Numbered from the stretch's first letter, positions 17,079 through 25,500 are shown. The stretch is 53,851 nt of DNA from Hyphomicrobiales bacterium (GCA_900473205.1 UCLB01000030.1:63652-117502); one strand, 5' to 3'. The notes: a model not told the origin generated them from the letters alone. Numbers and translations: made by a program.

Positions 17079-17590
17079 CAGTTCTGACTTTCCTGTGTAC
17101 CTGGCGTGTCCGAAAGCTGGACCATCCAGCTTCCCTGTCGACCCGTATCGTATTCCTTGAAACCCATTCGCTGGAAACTACGGGCATAACAATCGTCCAC
17201 GCCGTTGATCTTGAACTCGTTTTCCGCGACGCACATGTTGACGTCGCCGGTCCAGCGGCCGCCACGGGCGGCATCTTCGGCGTAGAGATAATAATAGCGC
17301 GACTGCAGCTCACCCTCGATCAGGGTGGCGCAGGTGGAGGCAGGAACCTGCCACCAGCCTTCCGAGACCCAGCCATCCTGCGCACGGTAGCCGATGGCGA
17401 CGCCGACGAGGTTCTGCGTGCTGTTGCAAACGCGGAAATCCGCCAGAGCCGGTTCTGCAAGAAGAAGCGGGGCGGTGAACAGGGCGGCTGCGGAGAAAAA
17501 GCGTATCGCGCGCCGGTGTTTTTCAAGGAGGGCGGAGAATGTGTGTGGCACGGCTTCCATCCGGATTCCATGGTTATAAAATGAAAACAC
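17078..17590 (-). CDS. DUF1036 exported protein
   Basis: A 170-residue protein with an N-terminal hydrophobic segment (FFSAAALFTAPLLLAEPALA) that looks like a signal peptide cleaved near residue 50, then the DUF1036 domain (FRVCNSTQNLVGVAIGYRAQDGWVSEGWW and later RYYYLYAEDA). Function is unknown; the domain is small, beta-rich and common in alphaproteobacteria. It lies directly upstream of pyk with a one-base overlap, an arrangement I recall in other rhizobia. A second in-frame ATG eleven codons in (MEAVPHTF) is an alternative start. Confidence 0.82.
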   Translation of the reverse strand: MFSFYNHGIRMEAVPHTFSALLEKHRRAIRFFSAAALFTAPLLLAEPALADFRVCNSTQNLVGVAIGYRAQDGWVSEGWWQVPASTCATLIEGELQSRYYYLYAEDAARGGRWTGDVNMCVAENEFKINGVDDCYARSFQRMGFKEYDTGRQGSWMVQLSDTPGTQESQN

Positions 17591-17754
17591 TTCTTGGCGC
17601 GGACGCCCAAGAAAGTCAACGCGACTTCAATCGATTATATTTCCGTAGGATCCCGTGTGCGGTGCTGTGAGTGGCTGTGATGCCGTCTTAACTTGCGCGT
17701 GGCGGCGAGCCATGCCATCAAGCGTCTCTCCCTTATCGGCCTTAGAAATCAGAC

Positions 17755-18543
17755 ATGTCAGACTTCCAGCCATACGAAATCATAGAAGGCGATTATGACA
17801 AAGGCATGGTTCTGCTTGCAGATCACGCCACGAACCTTCTGCCCCAAGCTTACGGTAATCTCGGCTTGCCGCAAGCCGCTTTTCAGCGTCACATCGCTTT
17901 CGATATCGGCATCGAAGGCCTGACGCGAAAGCTTGCCGCGCAATTACGTGTGCCAGCGGTGATGAGCCGGTTTTCCCGCTTGCTGATCGATCCCAATCGC
18001 GGCGAGGACGATCCGACCCTCATCATGAAGATTTCCGATGGCGCGATCATTTCCGGCAACCACCCCATCACGCAAGATGAGTGGGATTTGCGGCTGAACA
18101 CCTACCACAGACCCTATCACAATGCCGTGGGGTCGGTGTTGGACAAGGTGGCCGATAAATCAGGCAAGGCGCCGCTGGTCTTCTCGCTGCATTCCTACAC
18201 ACCGTACTGGAAAGACGTGCCCCGTCCGTGGCATGCGGCGGTTTTGTGGGACACCGACCACCGTGCCGTGACGCCCCTGATTGGGCGTTTGCGGGCCGCG
18301 GGCGACATTCTGGTGGGGGATAATGAACCCTATGACGGAGCGCTCAAGGGCGACACCATGTATCGTCATTGCATGGTCAAGGGCATTCCCCACGCGCTTC
18401 TGGAAGTGCGGCAGGATTTGATCGGCGATGAGGCCGGGATTGCCGACTGGGCGCAGCGCCTCGCTCCCATTTTTGCCGCAATGAATGATGATCCCACCCT
18501 GCACGAATATCATCAGTTCGCCTCGCGGACCGGACCTTACTAG
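17755..18543 (+). CDS. N-formylglutamate amidohydrolase family protein
   Basis: A 262-residue hydrolase of the N-formylglutamate deformylase family (HutG2-like fold). Family signatures: LLADHATNLLP at the N-terminus, HIAFDIGIEGL, SRLLIDPNR, then VFSLHSYTP and GIPHALLEVRQDLIGDEAGI near the end, which together form the metal centre. In histidine degradation such enzymes release formate from N-formylglutamate, but no hut genes are nearby, so the substrate may be another N-formyl or N-acyl compound. The DUF1244 gene begins 13 bases after its stop and is probably co-transcribed. Confidence 0.88.
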   Translation: MSDFQPYEIIEGDYDKGMVLLADHATNLLPQAYGNLGLPQAAFQRHIAFDIGIEGLTRKLAAQLRVPAVMSRFSRLLIDPNRGEDDPTLIMKISDGAIISGNHPITQDEWDLRLNTYHRPYHNAVGSVLDKVADKSGKAPLVFSLHSYTPYWKDVPRPWHAAVLWDTDHRAVTPLIGRLRAAGDILVGDNEPYDGALKGDTMYRHCMVKGIPHALLEVRQDLIGDEAGIADWAQRLAPIFAAMNDDPTLHEYHQFASRTGPY

Positions 18544-18556
18544 AGCGGAGAGTACG

Positions 18557-18862
18557 ATGAGCGAAGTTGGCGATATCAACAAGACAGAGCTGGAAGCGGC
18601 GGCTTTTCGCAGGCTGCTCAAACACTTGCGCGAGCGTAGCGATGTGCAGAACATCGACCTGATGAACCTTGCCGGTTTTTGCCGCAACTGCCTGTCCAAC
18701 TGGTATGCGGATGCGGCGAAGGATGCGGGCCACGAGATCAGCAAGGATGCCGCCCGCGAGATGGTCTATGGAATGCCCTATGATGTGTGGAAAAATCTGC
18801 ATCAGAGCGAAGCAAGCGATGCCCAGAAAGTCGCATTCGAGCAAAACAAGCCCAAGGAATAG
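18557..18862 (+). CDS. DUF1244 family protein
   Basis: A 101-residue protein of a small alphaproteobacterial family. The start at 18557 (MSEVGDINK) follows GCGGAGAG; a longer in-frame start lies inside the upstream gene and is rejected. The family motif is AGFCRNCLSNWYADAA, with two Cys that could bind metal, followed by ISKDAAREMVYGMPYDVWK. Function is not established. It sits 13 bases behind the N-formylglutamate amidohydrolase gene, suggesting one operon. Confidence 0.87.
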   Translation: MSEVGDINKTELEAAAFRRLLKHLRERSDVQNIDLMNLAGFCRNCLSNWYADAAKDAGHEISKDAAREMVYGMPYDVWKNLHQSEASDAQKVAFEQNKPKE

Positions 18863-19017
18863 GTTCGCAAGATCGGAATCGGCTTGACGCGGCGGCTTTG
18901 GGCGGGCAGTTCACCATCCTGAAAAATTAGGCTGCCTGTGCGGCTACGGGCTTCGGCCTCCACCAGTTTTGAATCATGAGGTTCCTTAAAAGAGCCCCAC
19001 CCGTGAAGGAAAAGATA

Positions 19018-19272
19018 ATGGACGAAACAGCCACAACCGAAACCGTCGCCGCCGCCGAACTGCGCCAGTTCATCGAGCGCATCGAGCGTCTCGAAGAAGA
19101 AAAGGCCGCGATTTCAGGTGACATCAAGGACGTGATGGGTGAAGCCAAGGGCCGTGGTTACGACACCAAGGCCATCCGCACCATTATCCGTCTGCGCAAG
19201 AAGGACGCCAACGAGCGTATTGAAGAAGAAACGATTCTGCAGACTTACATGGCTGCACTTGGCATGGAGTGA
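19018..19272 (+). CDS. gapR: GapR-type nucleoid-associated protein (DUF2312 / UPF0335)
   Basis: An 84-residue coiled-coil protein. In Caulobacter, GapR clamps overtwisted DNA ahead of replication and transcription machinery and stimulates topoisomerases. The sequence shows the family pattern: [21 protein letters not shown], then [15 protein letters not shown], and the basic [18 protein letters not shown]. The start at 19018 (MDETATTE) is chosen because GAAGGAAA lies just upstream; a longer in-frame start adds an unconserved 14 residues. It appears monocistronic. Confidence 0.9.
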   Translation: MDETATTETVAAAELRQFIERIERLEEEKAAISGDIKDVMGEAKGRGYDTKAIRTIIRLRKKDANERIEEETILQTYMAALGME

Positions 19273-19529
19273 CGAGAACTCGTCCTTTGATCGCTTTGAA
19301 CGTCGCTGGCGGCCGCAACCCTGCCGCCAGCCTTATGCCTTCGCTTCGCGACAGGGCTGCCCGCAGCAATCTGCTTGCGCCTGTTCTTCTCCAGACGAAC
19401 ACCGATACGTGATCGGCTCCGTGCGCTTTGTCGCCCAATCGGGCTCGGCAAGCCTGTTCCCGCTGAAACTTAATCCTCCCCTGCACGTAAGAGTCACCAT
19501 GACGCGACTTCAAAGCGGAGATGATGATT

Positions 19530-20021
19530 ATGGACAGGCGCGATTTTCTGGTGGCCGGTGCGGCGGTCTTTACAGCGGGTTATCTTTCTGGCGGTGTTCG
19601 ACCCATTCTGGCTGCATCGTCCAAGAGTTTTGCCGTTACCCATACGGACAGTGAGTGGCGCAAGCTGCTGACGCCTGCGCAGTTCAACGTGCTGCGGCAG
19701 GAGGGAACGGAATTTCCGGGCAGCAGCCCGTTGCTGGCGGAACATCGCAAAGGTACGTTTTTATGCGCCGCCTGCGATCAGGCGCTGTTTTCATCCGACA
19801 CCAAATTCGAAAGCGGAACCGGCTGGCCGAGTTTCTGGAAGCCTCTCGACAATGCTGTCGGCACCACACGCGATGCATCGCTGGGCATGGAGCGGGTGGA
19901 GGTCCACTGCGGCAGATGCGGCGGGCATCAGGGCCATGTGTTTAACGACGGGCCAAAGCCGACAGGGTTGAGATACTGCATGAATGGCGTTGCCATGACA
20001 TTCAGGCCAGCCTCCGCTTGA
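19530..20021 (+). CDS. msrB: Peptide-methionine (R)-S-oxide reductase, probably Tat-exported
   Basis: A 163-residue MsrB that reduces the R form of methionine sulfoxide. Zinc ligands C79/C82 (CAAC) and C127/C130 (CGRC) are present, as is the catalytic C150 in GLRYCMNG and the [10 protein letters not shown] substrate region. The N-terminus [14 protein letters not shown] has a twin-arginine-like signal, which points to export folded with its zinc. The start at 19530 has CGGAG nine bases upstream. The longest msrA reading frame overlaps its end; the likely msrA start is 75 bases further on. After the catalytic Cys it reads MNGVA where many homologues have INSAS. Confidence 0.9.
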   Translation: MDRRDFLVAGAAVFTAGYLSGGVRPILAASSKSFAVTHTDSEWRKLLTPAQFNVLRQEGTEFPGSSPLLAEHRKGTFLCAACDQALFSSDTKFESGTGWPSFWKPLDNAVGTTRDASLGMERVEVHCGRCGGHQGHVFNDGPKPTGLRYCMNGVAMTFRPASA

Positions 20022-20095
20022 TGCGCTGGTTATCATCAGATTTTTTTGAATGCTGGCTTCCAGTCATGCATTCCACACCGGTTGAGGAGGCCGTT

Positions 20096-20818
20096 ATGCG
20101 CAGAGCATTTCCATTGTCCAAGTCATTGAGAACGTTTGTCGGGGCTGGCCTGATTGTCGCGGCGCTGGCATCTTCCACCAACATCGCATCCGCGCAGGAA
20201 GGGCTCAAAATCCCCGCACCTGCGGTGGATGAGAAAAGTTCAGCAGCAACGGAAACGGCCATATTTGCCGGTGGCTGTTTCTGGGGCGTGCAGGGCGTGT
20301 TCCAGCATGTTGCGGGCGTGGAAAACGCCGTTTCGGGTTATGCGGGCGGCGCAAAGGATACCGCCAGTTACGAAACCGTGAGTGGCGGCAAGACCGGCCA
20401 TGCAGAATCCGTCAAGGTTACCTTTGATCCGCGCAAAGTGAGCTACGGTCATCTGCTGCAAATCTATTTCTCTGTGGCGCATGACCCAACGGAACTGAAC
20501 CGGCAGGGGCCTGACACCGGGACGCAATACCGCTCGACGCTGTTTCCAACCAATGCTGAACAGGCGCGTGTGGCCAAGGCCTATATCGAGCAGTTGAACA
20601 AGGCGCATATCTACAATGAGCCCATTGTCACGACGATAGAGCCGAACAAGCCGTTCTATCCCGCGGAAGGCTATCATCAGGATTTTCTGACCAGCAATCC
20701 GACCTATCCCTATATCGTCTATAACGACCTGCCGAAGATCGAAAATCTGAAGAAGATGTTTGCGGCAGATTACCGTGCGCAGCCGGTTCTGGTTGCCAAG
20801 GCAGGCATTGGAAACTGA
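20096..20818 (+). CDS. msrA: Peptide-methionine (S)-S-oxide reductase, secreted form
   Basis: A 240-residue MsrA that reduces the S form of methionine sulfoxide. The active site GGCFWG has its catalytic Cys at 61; SGYAGG, GHAESVKV and HDPTELNRQGPDTGTQYRS complete the family core. Residues 1-34 are a signal peptide ending in ASAQ, so the enzyme acts in the periplasm like its neighbour MsrB. The start at 20096 follows TTGAGGAGG; the longer frame back to 20018 would lack a site. The pair, 74 bases apart, likely forms one operon repairing oxidised envelope proteins. The electron donor is not encoded nearby. Confidence 0.92.
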   Translation: MRRAFPLSKSLRTFVGAGLIVAALASSTNIASAQEGLKIPAPAVDEKSSAATETAIFAGGCFWGVQGVFQHVAGVENAVSGYAGGAKDTASYETVSGGKTGHAESVKVTFDPRKVSYGHLLQIYFSVAHDPTELNRQGPDTGTQYRSTLFPTNAEQARVAKAYIEQLNKAHIYNEPIVTTIEPNKPFYPAEGYHQDFLTSNPTYPYIVYNDLPKIENLKKMFAADYRAQPVLVAKAGIGN

Positions 20819-20846
20819 CTGATCTGCCGGGCGTCAGCCCGCACTC

Positions 20847-21788
20847 TTAGGCTTCCGGCGCAAAGAAGGCGTCTATCGCGGCCAGAGCCTGGTTGCGATA
20901 GACATCGCGCTCCAGAAAGAGCTCGTGCCGTGCGCCTGTGACCGGGATCAGCTGCGCCGCACGGAAATTTCGCGATAATTGCTCCTGCGCCGCATAGGGC
21001 GTGAGTGAGTCTCGCATGGGTGCCAGAAGCAGCGTCGGCACGGTGATGTTGGTCAGATGGTCCTGCTTCGTGACCCAGGGCATTGTTTTCAGCACTTCGA
21101 ACAGCCAGCGTGCCGTTGGCGCACCGATGAAGAGTTCCGGATGCTCCGTGCCGATTGCGAGATTGCGGGCAAAGCGAGCAGGGTCGGATGTCAGCGGATT
21201 GTCATCGAAAGACCGTTCCCGTTGGTCCTTGCCGAGTTGGACGCCGCCGAGACCGATCAGGCTGAGCGATGTCGCGACGAGTTTGATGAACCAGCTGGGC
21301 AGGGATTGCCCGCCCAACGTGATGAAGGGTGCGCTCAGCACCATGCGCTCGATGCGGTTGGACAGCACTGGCCCCATGGAAAGGGCGGCAAGCCCGCCGG
21401 TGGAATGGGCCAGCAAGAAGAAGGGCAGGCGCGTATCCGGCAGCACGACCTGTTCCAGAAACAGCGAAATATCCCTCTGATAATCCGAGAAGCGCCGCAC
21501 ATAGCCCGCATGGGCTTTTTTCAGCATCCGCTCCGACCCACCCTGTCCGCGCGTGTCGAAGGTCGCGACCCAGAAGCCCTTGGCTGTCAGATCGTTGACG
21601 GTCTCGAAATATTTCTCAATGCATTCGTTGCGGCCATGCAGCAAAACGATGGTGCCGCGTGCAACGGAATGGCTTGAGCGGAAAATCGCGTAACGCAGCT
21701 TCTTGTTTTTATGACCGGTAAAATAGCCCGCGATGTGGTTCTCGGGCACGGGGTTGCCCTTGGTCGCGTATAATATGGCTTCGGTCAT
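20847..21788 (-). CDS. Alpha/beta hydrolase, lysophospholipase-like (serine aminopeptidase S33 group)
   Basis: A 313-residue hydrolase without signal peptide. The oxyanion-side sequence VLLHGRNECIEKY, the nucleophile elbow AHSTGGLAAL (Ser in the H-S-T-G-G context), an acidic residue in APMRDSLTPY and a late histidine in TGARHELFLE fit a complete triad. It resembles PldB or monoglyceride lipase type enzymes that cleave fatty acyl esters, but the physiological lipid is not shown. It converges with msrA and is followed by an intergenic stretch of about 30 bases. Confidence 0.85.
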   Translation of the reverse strand: MTEAILYATKGNPVPENHIAGYFTGHKNKKLRYAIFRSSHSVARGTIVLLHGRNECIEKYFETVNDLTAKGFWVATFDTRGQGGSERMLKKAHAGYVRRFSDYQRDISLFLEQVVLPDTRLPFFLLAHSTGGLAALSMGPVLSNRIERMVLSAPFITLGGQSLPSWFIKLVATSLSLIGLGGVQLGKDQRERSFDDNPLTSDPARFARNLAIGTEHPELFIGAPTARWLFEVLKTMPWVTKQDHLTNITVPTLLLAPMRDSLTPYAAQEQLSRNFRAAQLIPVTGARHELFLERDVYRNQALAAIDAFFAPEA

Positions 21789-22099
21789 GGATGGGGTTTC
21801 CGACTTGGCACTGACGAGATGGTTCAGAACGGGATAAGTTGCGCGTCCTCACTCGTCAAAGGAAAAGTCTTGGCACGTCGAAGGAAAAATTGCCGGAACC
21901 GTCGGGCTTAGCAGTCGCGGTTCCGGCGAAGATGACAGAAGAAGAAGGGACGTTACACTTCTGCCGCCGGAGATGGCCTCCGATGTGTCGATTCATATCG
22001 CCGCCAAACTGAACGATTTCAGAACCATTCGTTCAGTTGTCGTTCAGGCGCATTCCGGGTCGCTAAAACTCTTGAACTTGCCCAAATGCCTTCCCATCT
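21789..22099. other. Intergenic region between hydrolase and hsp20
   Basis: No gene is supported on either strand. It must hold the divergent promoters of the hydrolase (minus) and hsp20 (plus). I see no clear RpoH-type promoter by eye. Confidence 0.4.
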
Positions 22100-22197
22100 C
22101 TTTGTCACGGTCGCCAGAACGGGACCGTGTCCGGCCACTCATCGCCAGTTCGGGGTGAGGGCCATAACCGCAAACAGTCGCTCATAAGGAGGACACC
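22100..22197 (+). promoter_or_regulatory. ROSE-type RNA thermometer in the hsp20 leader
   Basis: The leader folds into three hairpins: 22106-22129 (CACGGTC with GACCGTG), 22133-22163 (GGCC-A-CTCA with TGAG-GGCC) and 22177-22194. In the last, GUC and CUC pair with GAC and GAG across a bulged G, so the ribosome-binding site AAGGAGG is sequestered; the strand opposite it carries the UYGCU signature (UCGCU). This is the diagnostic ROSE architecture: the weak hairpin melts on heat shock and frees translation. Confidence 0.88.
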
Positions 22198-22680
22198 ATG
22201 CGTCACGTTGATTTTTCCCCACTTTACCGCTCCACGGTCGGTTTCGACCGCCTTTTCTCCATGCTCGATGGCCTTGGCCAGCCGGAACAGGCACAAGCCT
22301 ACCCGCCCTACAACATAGAGCGCACTGGCGAAAACGCCTACCGCATCACCATGGCGGTGGCCGGTTTCGATGAAAACGAACTCAGCATCGAATCCCGGGC
22401 CAATGTTCTGACCGTGAAGGCTGAAAAGGCCGATGAGACCAAGGAAAGCGAAGGCGAATTCCTATATCGTGGCATTGCCAAGCGCGCCTTCGAGCGCCGC
22501 TTCCAGCTTGCCGACCATGTAGAGGTGCAGAACGCCTCGCTGAAGAACGGCCTGCTGCACATTGATCTTCTGCGCAACATTCCCGAAGCCATGAAACCCC
22601 GTCGCATCGCGATTGTTTCAGACGTGACGGACGAGCCAAAGCAGATCGAAGCGCAGGTAACGCCTGCTCAGGTCAACTAA
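22198..22680 (+). CDS. Small heat shock protein, Hsp20 family
   Basis: A 160-residue ATP-independent holdase chaperone (IbpA/HspA class). The alpha-crystallin domain runs from about YNIERTGENAYRITMAVAGF to the LLHIDL segment, with a short N-terminal arm (SPLYRSTVGFDRLFSML) as in bacterial class A Hsp20s. Expression is expected to be heat-induced at translation through the ROSE leader immediately upstream. Agrobacterium is known to have more than one ROSE-controlled hsp20; I cannot say which paralogue this is. A terminator follows at 22702. Confidence 0.95.
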   Translation: MRHVDFSPLYRSTVGFDRLFSMLDGLGQPEQAQAYPPYNIERTGENAYRITMAVAGFDENELSIESRANVLTVKAEKADETKESEGEFLYRGIAKRAFERRFQLADHVEVQNASLKNGLLHIDLLRNIPEAMKPRRIAIVSDVTDEPKQIEAQVTPAQVN

Positions 22681-22701
22681 GCCCTCTGGCATAGCCTGAC
22701 G

Positions 22702-22731
22702 AAACGGCCCTCATTGCAGGGCCGTTTTTGT
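22702..22731 (+). terminator. Terminator of hsp20, overlapping the 3' end of the transporter gene
   Basis: Stem ACGGCCC-T (from 22704) with AGGGCCGT, then TTTTTG. The loop contains the stop codon of the minus-strand transporter gene (22711-22713), so one hairpin serves the convergent ends. Confidence 0.8.
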
Positions 22732-23739
22732 TTGTTCCGATGCCAGTGCGATCTCGGCGGCTTTCTTCGTTTCGATGTCCTTGGCTTTGTTGGCATAACG
22801 CTGTGCAATCACCGCGCAGGCCATCAACTGTATCTGGTGAAACAGCATCAGCGGCAGCACGATTGCACCGATGCTCTGGCCAGCAAAAATGGCACCGGCC
22901 ATGGGCACGCCGCTCGCGAGGCTTTTCTTGGAGCCACAGAAGGTGATGGTAATTTCGTCCTCCTTCTTGAAGCCAACGAGGCGGCTGCCGAACATGGTGA
23001 TGCACAGGACGAGGATGAGCAGGGCCATGTCGATACCGATGACAACGCCGATGTCGCGCAGCGTAAACTGGTGCCAAATGCCTTCGATGACGGCTTCACT
23101 GAAAGCCAGATAGACGACCATCAGGATAGAGCCGCGATCAACCGGTGCCAGTAGCTTTTTGCGCGCACGAATCCAGTCGCCGATCCATGGCTGCAAGGCC
23201 TGACCCAGAATGAAGGGCAGCAGCAATTGCAGGAAGATTTGCGCAAAGGCATCCAGTGAAAATCCGCCGCCATGGCCGCCGACTGTAAACAGAAAGCCAA
23301 CGAGCAGCGGCGTCAAAAACATGCCGAAAATATTCGAAGCCGACGCCGCGCAAATCGCCGCCGGAACGTTTCCGCCCGCCATCGAGGTGAAGGCGATGGA
23401 GGACTGCACGGTTGACGGCAGGACACAAAGAAACAGCACGCCCATGTAAAGCGGGGCAGGCAGAATGCTCTGCGGAATGTAACCCAAGCCGACGCCAATC
23501 AGCGGAAACAGGCCGAAGGTGACCAGCAGAATGACCAGATGCAGACGCCAGTGCAGAACACCTGCAATCACCACATCCCGCGACAGCCTTGCGCCATGCA
23601 AAAAGAACAGAAGCGCAATTGCACATTTGGTGGCGATGCCGAAGTAATCGGCGGCTTGCCCGCTGACAGGCAGGAGCGAAGCGATAATAACGGTGGCGAC
23701 CAGCATCATGGTGAAGCGGTCGGGCAGGAAGCGGCTCAT
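22711..23739 (-). CDS. Bile acid:sodium symporter family (SBF-like) transporter
   Basis: A 342-residue membrane protein with about nine to ten hydrophobic segments, matching the SBF-like group related to YfeH. The sequence has LLFFLHGARLSRDVV near the start, LPSTVQSSIAFTSMAGGNVPAAI in the core crossover region and TFCGSKKSLASGVPMA in the second half, both conserved in this family. The substrate is unknown; bile acids are only the family name. The start at 23739 (MSRFLPDRF) is chosen because it begins just before the first membrane segment; an in-frame ATG at 23799 would add 20 polar residues. It is divergent from the LysR gene, which probably controls it. Confidence 0.85.
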   Translation of the reverse strand: MSRFLPDRFTMMLVATVIIASLLPVSGQAADYFGIATKCAIALLFFLHGARLSRDVVIAGVLHWRLHLVILLVTFGLFPLIGVGLGYIPQSILPAPLYMGVLFLCVLPSTVQSSIAFTSMAGGNVPAAICAASASNIFGMFLTPLLVGFLFTVGGHGGGFSLDAFAQIFLQLLLPFILGQALQPWIGDWIRARKKLLAPVDRGSILMVVYLAFSEAVIEGIWHQFTLRDIGVVIGIDMALLILVLCITMFGSRLVGFKKEDEITITFCGSKKSLASGVPMAGAIFAGQSIGAIVLPLMLFHQIQLMACAVIAQRYANKAKDIETKKAAEIALASEQTKTALQ

Positions 23740-23822
23740 GGCGGCGTGCTTTCGTTTTTCCGGTTTTGCATTGAATTGGTACGCATTATCGCTCATCATG
23801 AAATGAGATGCAAAAACTAACA

Positions 23823-23843
23823 GTTATCACGATGTGAGATAAC
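23823..23843. promoter_or_regulatory. LysR-type operator between transporter and lysR
   Basis: Perfect inverted repeat GTTATC-N9-GATAAC. It contains the LysR consensus T-N11-A within ATC-N9-GAT and ends one base before the regulator's start codon. A second shorter repeat (CTCAT-N6-ATGAG, 23792-23807) lies nearer the transporter. This layout suits autoregulation plus control of the divergent gene. Confidence 0.65.
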
Positions 23844-23844
23844 C

Positions 23845-24699
23845 ATGCTCAATCTTCAGCACCTTGCCAGCTTCGTAACGCTGGAGCAGACCATGAGTTT
23901 CACCCATGCCGCCGAGCGGTTAGGCATCGGCCAATCAACGCTTAGCCAGCATATCCAGCGGCTGGAAGCCTTTCTCGGCCAGCGCCTGATCGCGCGCGAC
24001 ACTCACCGCGTTCGCCTGACGCCGGAGGGCGAGGCGCTGCTGGGCTATGCCCGCAATATGCTGGATATCAACAACAAGGTCTCATCCCTTTTCGGGGAAA
24101 GCAGGCTGCGTGGCCGTCTGCGTCTCGGCGTTTCCGAAGACTTCGTCGCAAGCCGCCTCACGGTTATTCTGGAAGAGTTCACACGGCTCTATCCGCTGGT
24201 CGATCTGGAGCTGACGGTGGCGCTGAGCGGCTCTCTTTATGAAATGCAGGACAATGGCGAGCTGGATGTGGTGCTGGCCAAACGGCGGCTGGGCGACCAG
24301 CTCGGCCACTTCCTCTACCGCGAACCTCTGGTGTGGCTGGCAAAAGACCCGGATGCCGTGATTGCCCGCGAAAACGCCCTGCCGCTCATAGCCTTTCCAC
24401 CGCCCAGCATCACCCGCAAGGCAGCCCAGGAAGCGCTCGACCGCGCCGGTGTCGCCTGGCGCATCGTCTGCACCTGCGCCAGCCTCAGCGGTTTAACGGC
24501 GGCGGCCCGCGCGGGGATGGGCGTTCTCGTGCAGCCTCGCAGCATGGCGCCTTCGGGACTGCGCGAACTGCCCAAGGGCGCGCTGCCGATGTTGGAAGAT
24601 GTGGAGTTCGTGCTTCAGCCGAGGAAAGGCGCGGATGCAGAACTGGTGGAGGCGCTGTCGAAGCTGGTCATGGCGAAGGGCATGGTGCCGGGCGTTTAA
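23845..24699 (+). CDS. LysR family transcriptional regulator
   Basis: A 284-residue regulator. The N-terminal winged HTH is canonical: ASFVTLEQTMSFTHAAERLGIGQSTLSQHIQRLE, followed by the RLTPEGEALL linker start and a periplasmic-binding-protein-like effector domain (GRLRLGVSEDFVASRLTVILEEF). The likely operator sits directly before its start, and the divergent target is the SBF-like transporter, so the effector may be that transporter's substrate. Its stop overlaps by four bases the stop of the convergent antitoxin gene. Confidence 0.92.
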   Translation: MLNLQHLASFVTLEQTMSFTHAAERLGIGQSTLSQHIQRLEAFLGQRLIARDTHRVRLTPEGEALLGYARNMLDINNKVSSLFGESRLRGRLRLGVSEDFVASRLTVILEEFTRLYPLVDLELTVALSGSLYEMQDNGELDVVLAKRRLGDQLGHFLYREPLVWLAKDPDAVIARENALPLIAFPPPSITRKAAQEALDRAGVAWRIVCTCASLSGLTAAARAGMGVLVQPRSMAPSGLRELPKGALPMLEDVEFVLQPRKGADAELVEALSKLVMAKGMVPGV

Positions 24700-25073
24700 G
24701 CTGCGGTGGCAGATGATGGCCGTTTGCGGGGACGTTTTACCGTCGATGGCGTCTCACTGTCCTCTCCAAAACCGGCCAGCACGACAGGGTCGTGTCCTTC
24801 AAAACGGATAACAAGGTCCAACTCGCCGCCGAGTGCGCGCACATACCCGCGCAGGGTGGACAGCAGAAGGTCGGAGCGCTTTTCCAACTGTGCGACGGAC
24901 ACTTGCTTGGTTCCCATCTTCTTGGCGATGGTTTCCTGGGTCAGCGCGCGCGCCTTGCGCAGTTTTTGCAAGGTATCGTATTCGTCGAGCAGTTCCCGCG
25001 TCCGGCGGTCTGAAGCTTCGATCTCATCGGGTGACATGGTCGCGTTGAAAACGTCGTCTGCGGAAATGGGCAT
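24696..25073 (-). CDS. XRE-family antitoxin (HigA-like)
   Basis: A 125-residue DNA-binding antitoxin. A helix-turn-helix occupies about residues 36-90 (LRKARALTQETIAKKMGTKQVSVAQLEKRSDLLL split over two helices and recognition helix), after a charged helical N-terminus. The C-terminus is basic and disordered. It follows the toxin gene by nine bases, the toxin-first order typical of HigBA modules. It is expected to neutralise the toxin and repress the shared promoter. The order and fold are clear; the exact family name is less so. Confidence 0.85.
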   Translation of the reverse strand: MPISADDVFNATMSPDEIEASDRRTRELLDEYDTLQKLRKARALTQETIAKKMGTKQVSVAQLEKRSDLLLSTLRGYVRALGGELDLVIRFEGHDPVVLAGFGEDSETPSTVKRPRKRPSSATAA

Positions 25074-25082
25074 AGCCTTTTC

Positions 25083-25439
25083 TCACTCTTTTTTCAGCCG
25101 CTGCAAATGCGCGTCGAAACGCATATCGGCTGTCTTGATCAGCTTTTTATAGAAACGCCGCTCGCTGACGCCGGATTTGTCTCCGGCCACGAGAAGAACG
25201 GCGTTTCGGGATGGATCGAAAGCAAAGGCAACTCTCCAGACGCCGTCTGCAGCATCGAACCGCAATTCCTTCATATTGGCGTGTTTGGAGCCTTTCAATG
25301 TATCGACCCGTGGCCGCCCATAGGAGGGGCCATGGATTTTTAAAACATTCACCTGCGCACGAAGCTCGATTTTCACCTCCGCTTCGAATGCGCCGAATTC
25401 GTTCGCGAAATCCTCGTCAAATTCCACACGCCACGTCAT
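25083..25439 (-). CDS. RelE/HigB-like toxin (Gp49 family)
   Basis: A 118-residue predicted ribosome-dependent mRNA endonuclease. The fold signatures are FDEDFANEFGAFE, YGRPRVDTLKGSKHANMKELRFDAADGVWRVAFAFD and the C-terminal ERRFYKKLIKTADMRFDAHL, typical of phage-Gp49-like HigB toxins. Conserved basic residues in the core strand (K, R) are present, so it looks intact. It is the first gene of the module. No Shine-Dalgarno sequence is evident; the leader is about a dozen bases. Confidence 0.85.
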   Translation of the reverse strand: MTWRVEFDEDFANEFGAFEAEVKIELRAQVNVLKIHGPSYGRPRVDTLKGSKHANMKELRFDAADGVWRVAFAFDPSRNAVLLVAGDKSGVSERRFYKKLIKTADMRFDAHLQRLKKE

Positions 25440-25483
25440 GAAATATAACTTTCAAATTATATAACTTCAAGCCTATATTTGAA
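25440..25483 (-). promoter_or_regulatory. Promoter and operator of the higBA-like module
   Basis: On the minus strand TTCAAA (25478-25483), a 16-base spacer and a perfect TATAAT (25456-25461) form a good sigma-70 promoter. Two direct copies of AAGTTATAT, 17 bases apart, overlap the -10 and the start region and are candidate antitoxin-binding sites. Confidence 0.6.
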
Positions 25484-25500
25484 TTTGACGAAGGGAGTTT

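Noticed and set aside
19184..19513. 109-residue minus-strand frame between gapR and msrB
   Set aside because: It overlaps the gapR 3' end, lacks a ribosome-binding site and has Arg/Ala-rich composition typical of a spurious frame.
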